Positions 25,367 to 36,896 of a stretch of DNA of 45,349 bases are shown here, piece after piece (positions within the stretch are counted from its first letter, which is position 1; the number at the start of each line of letters is the position of its first letter). This stretch comes from Cyclospora cayetanensis (lineage: Eukaryota > Apicomplexa > Conoidasida > Eucoccidiorida > Eimeriidae), in NCBI RefSeq assembly GCF_002999335.1, contig NW_020312201.1, forward strand, positions 1 through 45,349, written 5' to 3'. The notes below the pieces were generated by a model that saw only the letters and a program-made list of their open reading frames with translations, was not told where the DNA came from and did no database searches. The position numbers were made by a program, and so were the translations under genes.

Positions 25367-28300
25367 CACAGCCGGGAGCGGAAACTCCTGTTAGCATCGG
25401 CTCCTGAAATAAAGCCTTTCAACCAGCCTGGATTGCCCTCCAAGACGTCACTTGGTAGTGAGTGCAATGGCATGCAAGCAGGGAAGGTCCTAGTGGGGCA
25501 TAGCATTTTCCCATGTCTCCAACAGGCCGCAACAACAAGGGAGAAGTATACTTCACAACGCGAAGAGCACTTAGAAAGCCTCCAAGGTAGTCGATGGCTA
25601 CCGGAAGTGGTGCAAGGCTCCGTGATGTATGCTTTAGCGGCTGCATGTGTCTTGGCCTTGTGACTTGAGGCTCCTTGCAGAAATATCCCAGGGTTCGAAG
25701 GGATTGCTTGATCTGCTGCATATGCTGGGTCACACAGGTACCCTGTGGGAGGGAGACGAGGCTCTAAAGCCAGCTTCTCTGGTAGACGTGAAAATCGACC
25801 CCCTAGACCATGAAGCTCTGGTGCTGTATCACTCAGCCTTCAGAGAGGCAATTAGAGGAGTCACCAAACCAAGTGCGCTTTTTGAAATATGCAACGTACC
25901 GCAACAAAAGGTTTAGTTGGATGGTTCTTGCACCATCTCAATCCTGGACAGGCACAAGGGGTGGCATCATCCCCTACACGCTTTCTTGAGGTCATCTTGT
26001 TGATGCTTGTTGCATGCGTAAATTCAGCCTTCAGCTACTCCCAGACGCATGGTGCGCTACGCTATCTGGCCATCTGTAATCCGATAATCGGTAGCATCTC
26101 TCCCGGGCTGCAGCAGATGAAAACGGTTGTGAAGCAAATCGAAAAAGTAGTCAAGAGCAGTGAGTTTTACCCTTGTTTTGTTGGTGGGCGATCTGGAGCA
26201 CTTCAGTTACGGTGGTTTGAAAAAAGGGCATTAAGACCAGTAGTTTACCCAGCACGGTGCAATGGCATCTTCGCAGGGCCACCCAAAACCCAAGAAGAAG
26301 CCGCACTAGAAGTTCGTGCTGTGCTGAAGATCTTGAAGAAATGCACAGGGATCTCGACTGCAAGCCTAGAGAGTGATAAGAGTCTCTTATCCGCTGTAGA
26401 AGACCTAATAAGTCATATTCGAGATGGGAAGCGTAAGCTGCAAATGAGCCCTTGGGTAACCAGAGCAAAGCCTATGAAAATAGATTGTTATATGGAGTTT
26501 CCTAAACAGCCAAGCTTGCGTGATTCCAGAGCGTGCATGGAAGCTTGCCAGCGTTAGCCATAGCGCGTGTTTTATGCATTACTAAGCATTCGCATGTGCT
26601 TCTTGGCTTTGATGTGCTCTCGCGAGAGCGCGAACCTCGTAATCCAGTGCCTCTTGAGGCAGCCAGCATCGGTTATTGACTGAGTTCCCGCGCATGCTGC
26701 TGCTGTTGCGCTTGCGTCCTCAGAAAATGGATTTGCGAGTGTTTTTCAGTCCCTTGCGTCAGATTCGGTCTTCACAGTGGCTCACAGCCTTCTGTATGTA
26801 GTACATAGTTTGGGCTTAGGCATTCGATATGTCAGTGAATCGGGAGCACGCCTGGTACCCGGTTGCCTGAAAACGGCCATGCAGATTCAACACGTGGCGG
26901 CCCCAGGGCCGCGGTTTCCAGGAGGTATTTTTGGTGCATTTATTCGGTACTTCATCCGCTCATTTAGCATGATAATGTTTCCTCCTCTCCTGGCACTCAC
27001 AGGGGGGTTGGCAGCAGCGATGGGGGTTGCATGTCTCATGGGAATTCCGGTTCTGCTCTCGAAGATTGCCAGCTTCATCGCAGTCAAGGCCATAAACACT
27101 TCAATTCCTGTATACATGCATGCGCAGCGTAAGCGTAGCGTTTCAAGAGTGTCGTTACACGTGTCGGCAGCTGTCTGTGCGCCCAGTGGCTGCACCGCCT
27201 CTAGCCAGGCACTAGCACACCAGCACCCACGAGGACGCAAGTGTGCATTCATTGTAGTTTCATGTGGCTGTGTCGTGCGTACAGTGTTCCGACTGCAAAG
27301 AGATCCCAGGGGCGCTGCTTTATTGAAGGACGCTTTCAAAAGCAAATTTGCAGATATGCTGACAAAAATGTGGCAGCTGGATTCTACCCCAGCGAAATCA
27401 GCTGGCAGCGCCCTCCCACCCCTTACTACCTTCTCCAGTGAAGTTTTTTCTAAGGGTTTCCTCACTGGAGTGGTAGAATTTTCCAGGGAGTTTTCTTTAT
27501 TCATGGAGTCAGACTACCTGGAAGGATACGAGGATGATGCCACCAAGTGTTATGTATGCAGCAATAAAAAACCCATGCGTTCAAGCCCACAAGAGAACCC
27601 TGGAGTTGAAAAAGTCACGTTGCACGGCAGCGCTATTTTCATCTTTCGCTCTTGCCACCCCTTTCTATTTTCGTTATGGTCTTTCTTGTCTCTCGCGCTA
27701 CCACGCAGTCTGAACCCTCAGCATAAGAATAACGCTGAAGAAGAACCGTTTGTACTTGCTGTTTCATGTATTACACCAGGTTGGACGGGTGCTTTGGTGT
27801 GTGCCTGCAAATGCAGGAACAATCGGTGGTCCTCGCGAAGACAAAGCTGATTGTAAGTTTAGCGCTATCCCTTTTGACGCAATCTCATGGCTTGCTGCCC
27901 AACAGGGAACGCTCCCCGTCGCGCTGACACGGTCCAGCAGGGGTGCCAGCAGCCAGGGCTGTGACTGCTGCTGGGTAGGCCGTACTGCAGTGCCCCCTTA
28001 CAGCAATCCGCCTAAGCGGGCAGAGCCGAGGTGTATGAACGAATCGTTTTAGTGCGTATGGCTGCGTTTTTACAGTGCGAGAATACGTATCGCCGGACAG
28101 AGTCTTTTGCTGCGCGATGTCGTGGCGCCCTGAATTTTATCAGCTGGGTGTCCTTCAGGGCCTACATTGCAGATCTGATGTCGATAATGTACAACACCGC
28201 CAAAATTACGCTAGAGGCCTTGAGCAACCAGAGCGGGCATGTGTCGATTGAAACCATCAACGAATCGTTCAGGAGGGAGGAAATCGCGAATTCCTTTTCC

Positions 28301-31300
28301 AACCTTGTGACAATAAAACCAGGGCTTAAGAAGGATGTCCACAACATTACCGCTGGGTTAGCTGGTATCGGTGAGACGACCATTCACGTGTGTACGCCCT
28401 TAGTGCTTGCAGGCAGCCGTCACAGATAATCGAGCCGCTACAGTTAGCCACTAAGAAAAGTTTCTAGGACGCACGCGAGGTAGGGCGCTTGGGCGAATTG
28501 CGTCACCAGCTCGTCATTCTGCTTATCTCTTTTCGCCGCAGTCAGTTTTTTGGAGCTGCGAAAGCTGCACATGTGGAGACCTCGGTCCGCGGAAAGCACA
28601 GAGAGGGTGCGAGTGGCTGCAATGCAAGGCGGTCAAAGCAAAAAAGAACAGGCTGTGCAAGAGCTGAACATGCCTTCCTCCGATTATCCGTCTCTGGTCA
28701 ATGAGCGATTCGAGGCTTTTGCCAGTTTAGATGTGCCTCTCGAGCTAGCTTTGGCGGTGCCAGAGCCGCCTACGGCCGCAGCCGTTGAGGACTATTCAAC
28801 TACGGCTGCTGAGGACGTTCTGTTGGAAAAATATGCGGCGAAAAGGGATTTGCTGATGATGTCGCTGCTTAGACGCTCCGTGTCAAAGCTCATTTCAGCA
28901 TTTAACAATATCTTTGGAAGACTTGAAAAGATGGTAATGGTCGCTGTTGCCCAGGAAAGGGTGCAGCCGTGCAGGCCTGAGCAGAAACACTCCTGCTACA
29001 ACTTCGATGAGGCCACAAAGTCTCGGTTCGCAGTGCTACAGTTTCTGGTGGCCGCGCACTTCGGGGTATCTGTTGGGGAGGAGGACCACACCGCGTGGTC
29101 CAACGAAGACCTTACGCAGGACTTCATGACATTCTTCAAGGACGCCGCCTGGTTTAGATATAGGAGCCGCCGACTGAATATTTTCCGAAGAAAGCCCAGT
29201 TGGGGCCTGGACATGCTCATAAAACATCTGTTCCCAGATGGCGGCAAAAGAGCGGACAAGGAGCAACCGTTGTCACAGGAGGAGCTATCTTTAATTGAAC
29301 AAGCAGGTGCTTTGTGGTGGAATAGTTGGCCTGGAGACCCTTTTGCTGCACGGCAGCAAGCTCAACCACGGCAGTCAGAGCACACGCAGCATAGATAGAT
29401 GCAGTAAAGCTTAGTTAAACAGCTGATTGCATGCACTTGAATTACTTGGCAGCGGGGTGCAACTAGAAATAGAGCTAGCTGTGCATGTGGTGTCTGTGTC
29501 TGTGTGTGTGTCTGCTCCTAGTGTCTTCGGACCACATGGTAACAAGCACTTTTTTTCAGCAAACCGTAAGCTTGCTCCTGAGCAATTTTTCACTTTAGCT
29601 GCTGCAGGACCGGATGTAGCAAGCGCCAAGACCAGAGCAACTACGCACATGCGCACTGCGGGGTCTTTGGGCCAGAATATGCGGGCTCCGCAAGACGCAG
29701 CAGTCGTGTATGCTTTCTGCTTCCGTATTCCTAGCGAGTCAATATACGTGATAAGGCATGCTGCCTTGCCAGCGTCTCACAGAATGATTGCTCTCTGGTG
29801 TTTGCTCATCTTTGCCCCTGCAGTTCAAACTAGAGCGTCTTCAGTGCAATAAGGAGGGATCAGTTCTTTTGCTGACGACAGATATGGGAAAGGTCAAGGC
29901 CTTTAGGCCGGGTGCGCGTCCACAGGCGGGAGAGGCTCTTTCGTTCTTCTCCACCCGCCATCGAGGGGCAAACAGCAAAGCTTTGACCTCACGAGACCCG
30001 ATGAAAATTGAAATAGCTAGCTGAGCATTCAGAGCCTTCTAGGTTGCCCTACTTTAAGTGCAGCATCCGTCTGAGGGGTTATTCGATTCCGCGCTGTTGC
30101 TTCACCTCTAATCACTTCAGTGCAAGCCCAGGATCTGTGTGCAACCTTCGTGTCTATTCGCTTGCAGAGCCGCCCTTGTCCCAAGAATTGCAGAAACAGC
30201 TGTGCATCCCCGAATTCGAGTTTGTTGGCCTCAACGGGTGGTACAAAACGAAGGGAAAAGGCGGCCAGCTAAGCGTGCCTGGTGTACAGGACATTGAAGG
30301 CTTCGCTGTAGACGCGTCTGTGATCTTAAGGAGCAGGCAGGAGGACGAAAAGGTTGCACATCTCATAGAGGCGGCGCTCTGGTCTAGAGGCATTCCGAGG
30401 ATCGACGCGGTCCTGGTACGTTCCGAATTCTGTCTAGGTGCCTACCGCCGTGAAATGCACAAAGGCGGCATGGCCTAATCAAATATGTGCGCCACCACCG
30501 CGAGCTCATGAATGCATGCAGCGTAGCACTCGCCGAAAGCGGTCTCCTTTTTAGAGTCCAGGCGAAGTGGGCGCGCCATGTCAGAGGATGCCTTCCCCAA
30601 TAAAACGATCATTGCGAGTTTCTTCAGGCTAAAACGCTGAAATCGTTACCTGCATGCGCTCGCCTGTGTCTGTTCCTGCCCGAACTGCCGTGCGGCCGGT
30701 ACGCAGGTGGCAGACCTGATGGTGGCGACAAAGCGCATGCTCTACAGAGAAGAAACGTGGGAGTACTTTTTCAACACATCCACGCCGGTGGATTGGGATT
30801 TCGTGCAGCATACACTTTCGTCGGACATGCGCCCGGACAGCTCTAAATTCGCAGATTTTGAACACACAGGCCTGTATTCCATTGACTTGTCAGCGGAAGC
30901 GGTATTAGGTCTTATTAGCAGGTCTCTGGAGACCACAGTCATCGTGGCAGGTGAGGCTCTACCCACCTTTCCTGTGTAACCCTTTCCAGTCGTTTTTCTT
31001 GCCCTGCTCGACGTATATCGATCCGTCCGTGGCTTCGGGCGCCCGCGAGGATTTCGCATCGTCTTGACTGTGCGGGCACCCACCCGAACACCGCAGCGCT
31101 GTCAGTCTCGGGTTCCCGAGCGGCCTGCATGAGTAGCCAATGTGTATCTTAACAATTTTTTGAGCGCAGGCAGCTTGCGCTCCGGGCTGCTCGACTTGGC
31201 GCTGATAGCCAGTGGATCGCTTGCGCTGGAAGCCTACAGAGTGGTGGAGAGGAACACAAGTGGCTTCACGAGCTTGTTTGGCAAATTCCAGTCTATTCTA

Positions 31301-34300
31301 TGGGACGAATACGCAGAGAGAAAGCAAAGGACAGGAGAGAGGCCTGTGTTTCACCACCAGCCGAAAGAACGATTCGCAACAGCATCACAGCCACTGGAGC
31401 CCATTCACCAGGACTCCCGAAAATCTGCTTTCAGTAGGGCCCTTCATGTCGAGGAAGGAACAAGTGAGCCTCTTATCGAGAGCTGGTGCGAAGAATTACA
31501 CAACAGCGCAGTCACAAGCCCAGACGAACCCCACTCTGCCAAATTAGACGCACATGATGCGGGCGTCATTCAATGTGCCCTGCTTCGCTTCCTGGGGAAA
31601 CGCCAGACGGTGCGCGCACACGATTCCTTGAAGTGACTTCCTCGAAAACACCCTTAGAGCACAATATCTATATGGCCCATGCTGTTGCATCCGTGCCAAA
31701 GCAGTCACTTTGGGGCCTCTCTCGAGATGGCTCTAAGAGACCCCTCCACATTGTTGCTTTTGTGTGAGCTCGGCTGCTGGCATCCGTCCATGTATCGTGA
31801 CAAACGCCTCTCCTGTGCACCATCCTTATTTCACACAGGGCGTTCCAGATCAAAAGGAAAAGGAGGCGGTTTTTAAATACTTGAGCCATGTAACCCAGCT
31901 TTTGCGCAAATCGAAAAAAACCAACAGATACTCCTGGAAAGTGTACTTGAATGCGAAGCCACCCAGAAAAGGAGAGGAACGCGAACGAGCCTCCGCACTA
32001 CGCGTAGCTGCTGCTCGCGCCTTTACCGTTCTTAAGAAAAAAGTGACGCGCGGCATCAAAATTTTGATGCATAAAATCCGAAGCGAATCCGCAAAACGGA
32101 TATTTGGTCGTCGGTACGTACCACCATCGCAATAGTGTGTACGTGTGCTCTGCCTACACCCCGACCTGCAGTGCTGCCATGAGCACGTTGCTGGTTGTAT
32201 TGAAATTAGCCGTTTCCGCTTCATCGATTTTTGCCGCCCTTGACTAACATGCAACATGCAACGTGCGGTATGCCCGTTCACTGCCCTGTTTGCTCTTCAG
32301 AGTATTTAACATTTTGCGCGGTCCCGAGTACTTGAGGACTTTGCAGTTGGCAGCTGTTGAGGCGTTTGCCGATCAGTCTCTGTATCCAAGTCGAGTTTTG
32401 GTGCATCCAATGGCGCTTGTTGCCTTTGGACGTATTCGATCTATTATTGAGGTAGCAGTGCAGCCGCTAATGGATCGCATTGAGGGAACAGAAGTTGTTG
32501 TACAGATGAAAATGATGCCTACTCCTTCGCCTACAATGAGACGTATGCATCTAACCGACTCGCTTCGCCCAACAACTTGAATTGACCGTTCATGCGATGC
32601 TGGTGGAGATAGGCGTCTATCTTTGGCTTTCCCTCTTGCAATTTTAAGCATCAAATTTCCTTGCAAGTCTGTTATAACACCAACCGTCAAAATACTTCAG
32701 GATTGGCTTTCTACAGCACCTGACCGGATATGATTCTAAGGTGCGTGGTCTGCATGTTCAGGACTAATAAGACAATTGCAAGCAAAGCTGGGAGCCGCGA
32801 GCGTTGACTTCGGCCCAGCATACAAGCAGCATGTGCGGCAGGCTGCAGGCTACATTACGCTGTTACACGCGACAAACTCTGCTTCTCCCTACGTTGGCCC
32901 TCACCTTTCTTCTCTGTTCTCTCGTTATGCATATCTCGTGAATCAGTCCGAGAAGTCGAAGTCGAAGTACCTCATCGCAGAAAGACGGCTTGCTTTTGAA
33001 GAGCAGGCAGGGCTTAAGCTGGCCATTAAAGCCAGAGAAGCGCTCACACTGCTGGAGGCATCCGCGAAAGAGCCTCTCAAGCAACTGGGCATACATACAG
33101 CCCCTGCCCTGCTTAGTTTCACCGTACCGGAATCCTCCCCGCCGAGTGCAGGTAATGCGGTTTCCCTGCTGTGACATAGTGGACCTGCGGTGCTGACGCG
33201 TAGCCTTCTTTGCAGGCCCCTGAAAGTCTGCAAATGTAAGCATTAATATTTTGAGTCTGCAGCTTCGCTTGGCCTCCTGGTTGATTGTGCAGCAGCGCAA
33301 GAGATGCACCTGCCTCCCCTTGGACGCGCCTCGATACTGTTATACTGCACTGTGGTAGTTCCAGTGTTGAACATACCAAAGCATGTCCAGATGAGGAAAG
33401 TCATCTTGGAAGTGCTTAGGGAGTTGAAAGAGATGCTTATCTCCTCGGAGTCTCCCGTTTACTTTCAGCCAAAAGTGGAGGACACATCGCAGTCTCTTCC
33501 CTTTGATGACATTGAGTCTCTGCTTGCGGTCGTTCAAGCCCTGAAGTTTTCTGATGAAACGGAGGCATTGTCAGAGCTGAAAGCAGTCTTCATGCTCCAT
33601 GCTCCCCTCATCAAGTCTCTAGAAATCATCGGACTGGGAGCTGAGACCTATGGAGAAGGCTCCATTGCGTCTCCCTTGCAATGCACACCGAAAGGTATGA
33701 TTCGACGAACAGCGTGCGCTGGCACTCTTAGTATTTCAGAGGCTATACGTTGTTCTAGCCTTGCAAGCAAGGGGGCCGTTTGGGCGTCTTTTTGTTGTCT
33801 TTGCTCTGCAGACCGGAGTTCTGAGCTTTGGTACACGACTCCCGTCAACACAGTAAGCCGCCTGCGGATGATATCTTCCCTTTTACTGCAACTGGCGGAT
33901 GCAGAAGACGTAATCGAGCAGGCAACGGCATCTACCGTGGAAGACAAGGAGACAAAAGGGTCACAGGAAGAGGCATCGGGTATATCCGCATTGAAGGGCC
34001 ATGGGCTGCACAGGGTAACTGCAGCTGTGGCTACAGGCATTGAGGATAAGGAACCAACAGGCACGCTCTCAGAACACAAAGGAATAGCGGCGCTAGACAT
34101 GGCGTCTAAGCAGAGTCCAGCTCAGAGAATCCCCATGTCTGATGGACCAACTGACAACGGAGATCCGGAAGCGACTCCGAGAAGCGCTGTCGAGGCCGCG
34201 AGCGAAAAATCCCAAATGCCGAGGCCAGTGCCGCCGCGCGTATCAGGATCAGAAAACAGAAAAGCGGAGAGGGAACTCTCGGTTAAACACGAGGTGGAAA

Positions 34301-36430
34301 TGTCGATAAAGGCGAAGCGTGAAGCGCTGGAAAACGCCAAGAAGATCACAGATTACTTGGAGAAACAGATTTCTGAATTCGACGCCCATACATCAGCGTT
34401 CGCCTCCACTTTCCATCTTTTGCTGTCGATCGCGCAGCTCTCTTCGCTTCATTTCACCGCCATATCTGACCGCATTGTTGAGCTGCTTGAAATCGCCATC
34501 CTTGGGAGGCCCAGGAAAAAGAATAGGCGGTGGCTGCTGGGCATCAAAGCTCTGAGACGCCGGGGGAACCGGTGGCACACGCAAACCTCTGAGGCTAGGC
34601 TTCCGGTTGACGCAATGCAAATACCACTCAAAAAAAGAAAAGTGGAAAACGGAGGTGGCCAGTCCTACTCCACTTTGTTTCTGGCATCATCCGTGAAAAA
34701 TATTTTGATACTCCTAAGACAGACCTGGGAACGCCTTCTCAAGGATGATCACTTGGCAGTGTTAAGTTCTGCATGCAAGCAAGGAGCCGATCTGTGGCTA
34801 GGCGACGACCTGCCAGCGCATGCTGTGAACGAGCAGAATGCCGCGGAAGGAGAACTGATGGGCTCTGCAGTATGGAAGGCCCAAGCACAGTCCCAGCAAA
34901 TCCGCGAAGGCAGACAGGAACTTTGCACGCATCCTCTTTGGCTCGAACACCAGTCAAGAGTGTTGATAGAGCACAGCATGGTGGAGGCAGAAAAGCTGTT
35001 TCCGTATTTTGTGCGCATGGGTCTTGAAAACGTCAAGTTGGTGCAAGCGAAAGGAGAGCAAGGTGATGCAGCGCACGGGCTTATCGCTCTAAATCGAAGG
35101 GAGGGGTGGACACACACTGCAGCGAAAGTTGGCCTATTCTCTTTGTAGCATCCATTCAACTGTTAGATGGAGGAGATAACAGAATAGGCTGCACGCGTGG
35201 CCAGAATAGTGTAGATTTACGGCTTTACTAACGAATTTAATGCGCGTTTTGTGGCGATTACAGCTTGAATGGGTGGTGTGCCTTATTTGTTGCAGCTCTC
35301 TTAGATTATCTGTGGGACAAGCTAATTGTTGCACGCCTAATCGGGCCGGATGTCTCGGCTGAGGCCGTTTCATCTGCCCTAGAGCGGGCGCCTCAGGCTA
35401 TCTCCGTCCTCCAGACGAAAGAGCCGCTGATGGCCGTCAGTTCAGTCAGCGTCTTGACGCTAGATGCGCTGGAACTGCTTTTGCGAAGTCCAAGTACGAC
35501 AAAGGACGGCCTGAGAGAGATGATGCAGCAGCTGCAACAGCAGGCAGTGGAGAAGGCTGCTGCCTTTCTCCTCAGCAAAACAGCCGCAGTGGGTATGGAT
35601 GCCGCAAACGCCGCCGTGAGGCAGCTTGTCGAAACGTCGGGACCATTGGTCGTGGACGGGTCTGCCAGTGACAGTACCGCCAGCCCGAAGTCAACATACT
35701 CGGACTTGCGCAGCTGGTTAGTGCAGGCCTACTTCACAGCCGACTCTCTGCTGCTTCTGACAAGGCCGTCGGCCTTCAACCCCACCGTCGCCTTCATTGA
35801 CCTCATCCAGCATATCATCAGTAAGAGGCAGAACATGCGAACAATTTTGAGCTTTGATTCTGCATGACTGCGTTTTTCGCATCGCATCAGCTCGTAGGAG
35901 TGGACCTTTTGCCCGTACTGCGGTCCAATGTACTGATGTGCAGTTTATTAGTGCAACTCTTGCCTTTTTTGCTCCTGTGTTCGGCCAGCACAAATCCTTT
36001 TCGTAAACACGATATACGGGGACGGTGCTGTCTGTGCTGGCTTCGCTTGGGCCCTTTCGCACGAGCGTTCATGCATTTCCTCTGACTCCGTTGACTTGCG
36101 TTCCTCAGTGGCATTCCCTAGGCGGCATGTGGCTGTCAGTTGCGGCTCTTGTCTCTCTCTCGCTCTCTCTCTCTCTTTCGTGCCCTAAGCGTCTACTCGT
36201 TTGCTGCTAGCGGATTCGCGTCAACTGTGTCCTCCAAACGCTGCCCTAGGTGTTGCCCCGTTTTTGCCTGCCTGTGTGCAGAGCCCCGAAGCCAGGTGTC
36301 CAGCGTATGGCGCAGAGCCCTCAAATCCACACGTCAGCTGGCCAGCTCCTCCCTCGATCTGCTGCTGCGCCTGCCCCGCGCCTACGTCCGTTACAGCGGG
36401 GACAACAGCACGACAAAAGAGTCCCTCTGA
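25298..36430 (+). CDS. Large secreted/membrane protein, 19 exons, about 2,311 residues; possibly RON3-like rhoptry protein
   Basis: Exons: 25298-25454, 25681-25910, 26045-26455, 26750-27128, 27285-27553, 28076-28370, 28542-29306, 29560-29705, 29824-29911, 30168-30415, 30707-30950, 31170-31609, 31839-32113, 32301-32542, 32762-33151, 33263-33694, 33812-35062, 35296-35820, 36282-36430. All 18 joins agree in phase and the frame stays open. The ATG at 25298 (context GCCATGG) starts a signal peptide, with hydrophobic core VAFFTWLIAF and likely cleavage after ASA at residue 23. Residues about 335-381 form a hydrophobic hairpin (MIMFPPLLALTGG, then MGIPVLLSKIASFIAVKAI). Later parts are helical and soluble-looking, with a low-complexity Glu/Thr/Ser region in exon 17 and a short basic C-terminus. 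No enzyme motif was seen. Known RON3 proteins of Apicomplexa are of similar size, with a signal peptide and N-terminal membrane segments; that resemblance is inference only. The exon 9, exon 14 and exon 7 edges are the least certain. Confidence 0.78.
33695..33811 (+). other. In-frame, stop-free intron of 117 bases
   Basis: The donor AAAG/GTATGA and a strong pyrimidine-rich acceptor (TTGCTCTGCAG) bracket 117 bases, exactly 39 codons with no stop. Reading through gives a Cys-rich insert (FCCLCSAD) unlike its surroundings. Removing it joins TPK to DRSSELWY in the same frame. Splicing is favoured because both sites are good and the phase-1 pattern matches neighbouring introns. Confidence 0.7.
36147..36177. 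repeat. (CT)n microsatellite in the last intron of the 19-exon gene
   Basis: About 30 bases of CT dinucleotide with one CG interruption, about 100 bases upstream of the final acceptor at 36281. It could add to the pyrimidine tract, but the acceptor has its own nearby T-rich run. Confidence 0.85.
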
Positions 36431-36896
36431 CATAAGTAAATCTAAAAGAACAGCAAGATTTAGGACATTGAGGATGAGGTAGGGGCGGAGAGCCGTGGAG
36501 GGATGTCATTTTGTCAAACTGCTCCCTCCGCACTCGCGGGTCGGCTGCTTATATACCATCAGAGACCCAGACAGGCAAGCAGCACAGCCGGGACGGACAC
36601 TGCCCCAGCAAAAAGTGGCCCAACCTTTTTGTGTAAATATGTGCCAATTAGGATCTGAGCCATGGGCCTCATATACTCTTCCCATGAGCACAGAACCGCA
36701 GTGTGGCTCCTGATGAAAGGAGCTGTATTTTACCATGCGGGTGCTATGTGCCTCCTCAGGACTGTTTTTGCTGCAGTCATGCATGGTCTGTGAAGCGTCC
36801 TATGTTTTCAGTTTCGCTCCTTCGAAGGGGTCTGAGATGTCTATTCTTGTTTTCATATCAATAGTTTTTTTAAAAGGTTCTGCACTGAGCGATCAG
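36431..36896. other. Convergent 3' region between the 19-exon gene and the nucleoporin
   Basis: Holds the 3' untranslated regions of the two converging genes. The open frames on both strands are short and carry no recognised domain. No separate gene is seen. Confidence 0.5.

Noticed and set aside
26456..26557. Continuation of exon 3 of the giant gene to an in-frame stop
   Set aside because: A phase-0 GTAACC donor at 26456 followed by a strong acceptor at 26749 continues the protein; stopping here would leave the downstream exons without a start.
26887..27504. 205-codon minus-strand frame
   Set aside because: Antisense to the membrane-hairpin exon of the 19-exon gene and its next intron and exon.
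25298..36430. Assignment of the giant gene to RON2
   Set aside because: The product ends in a basic tail without a Cys-bounded AMA1-binding loop between C-terminal hydrophobic segments, which RON2 needs; its hydrophobic hairpin is near the N-terminus instead.
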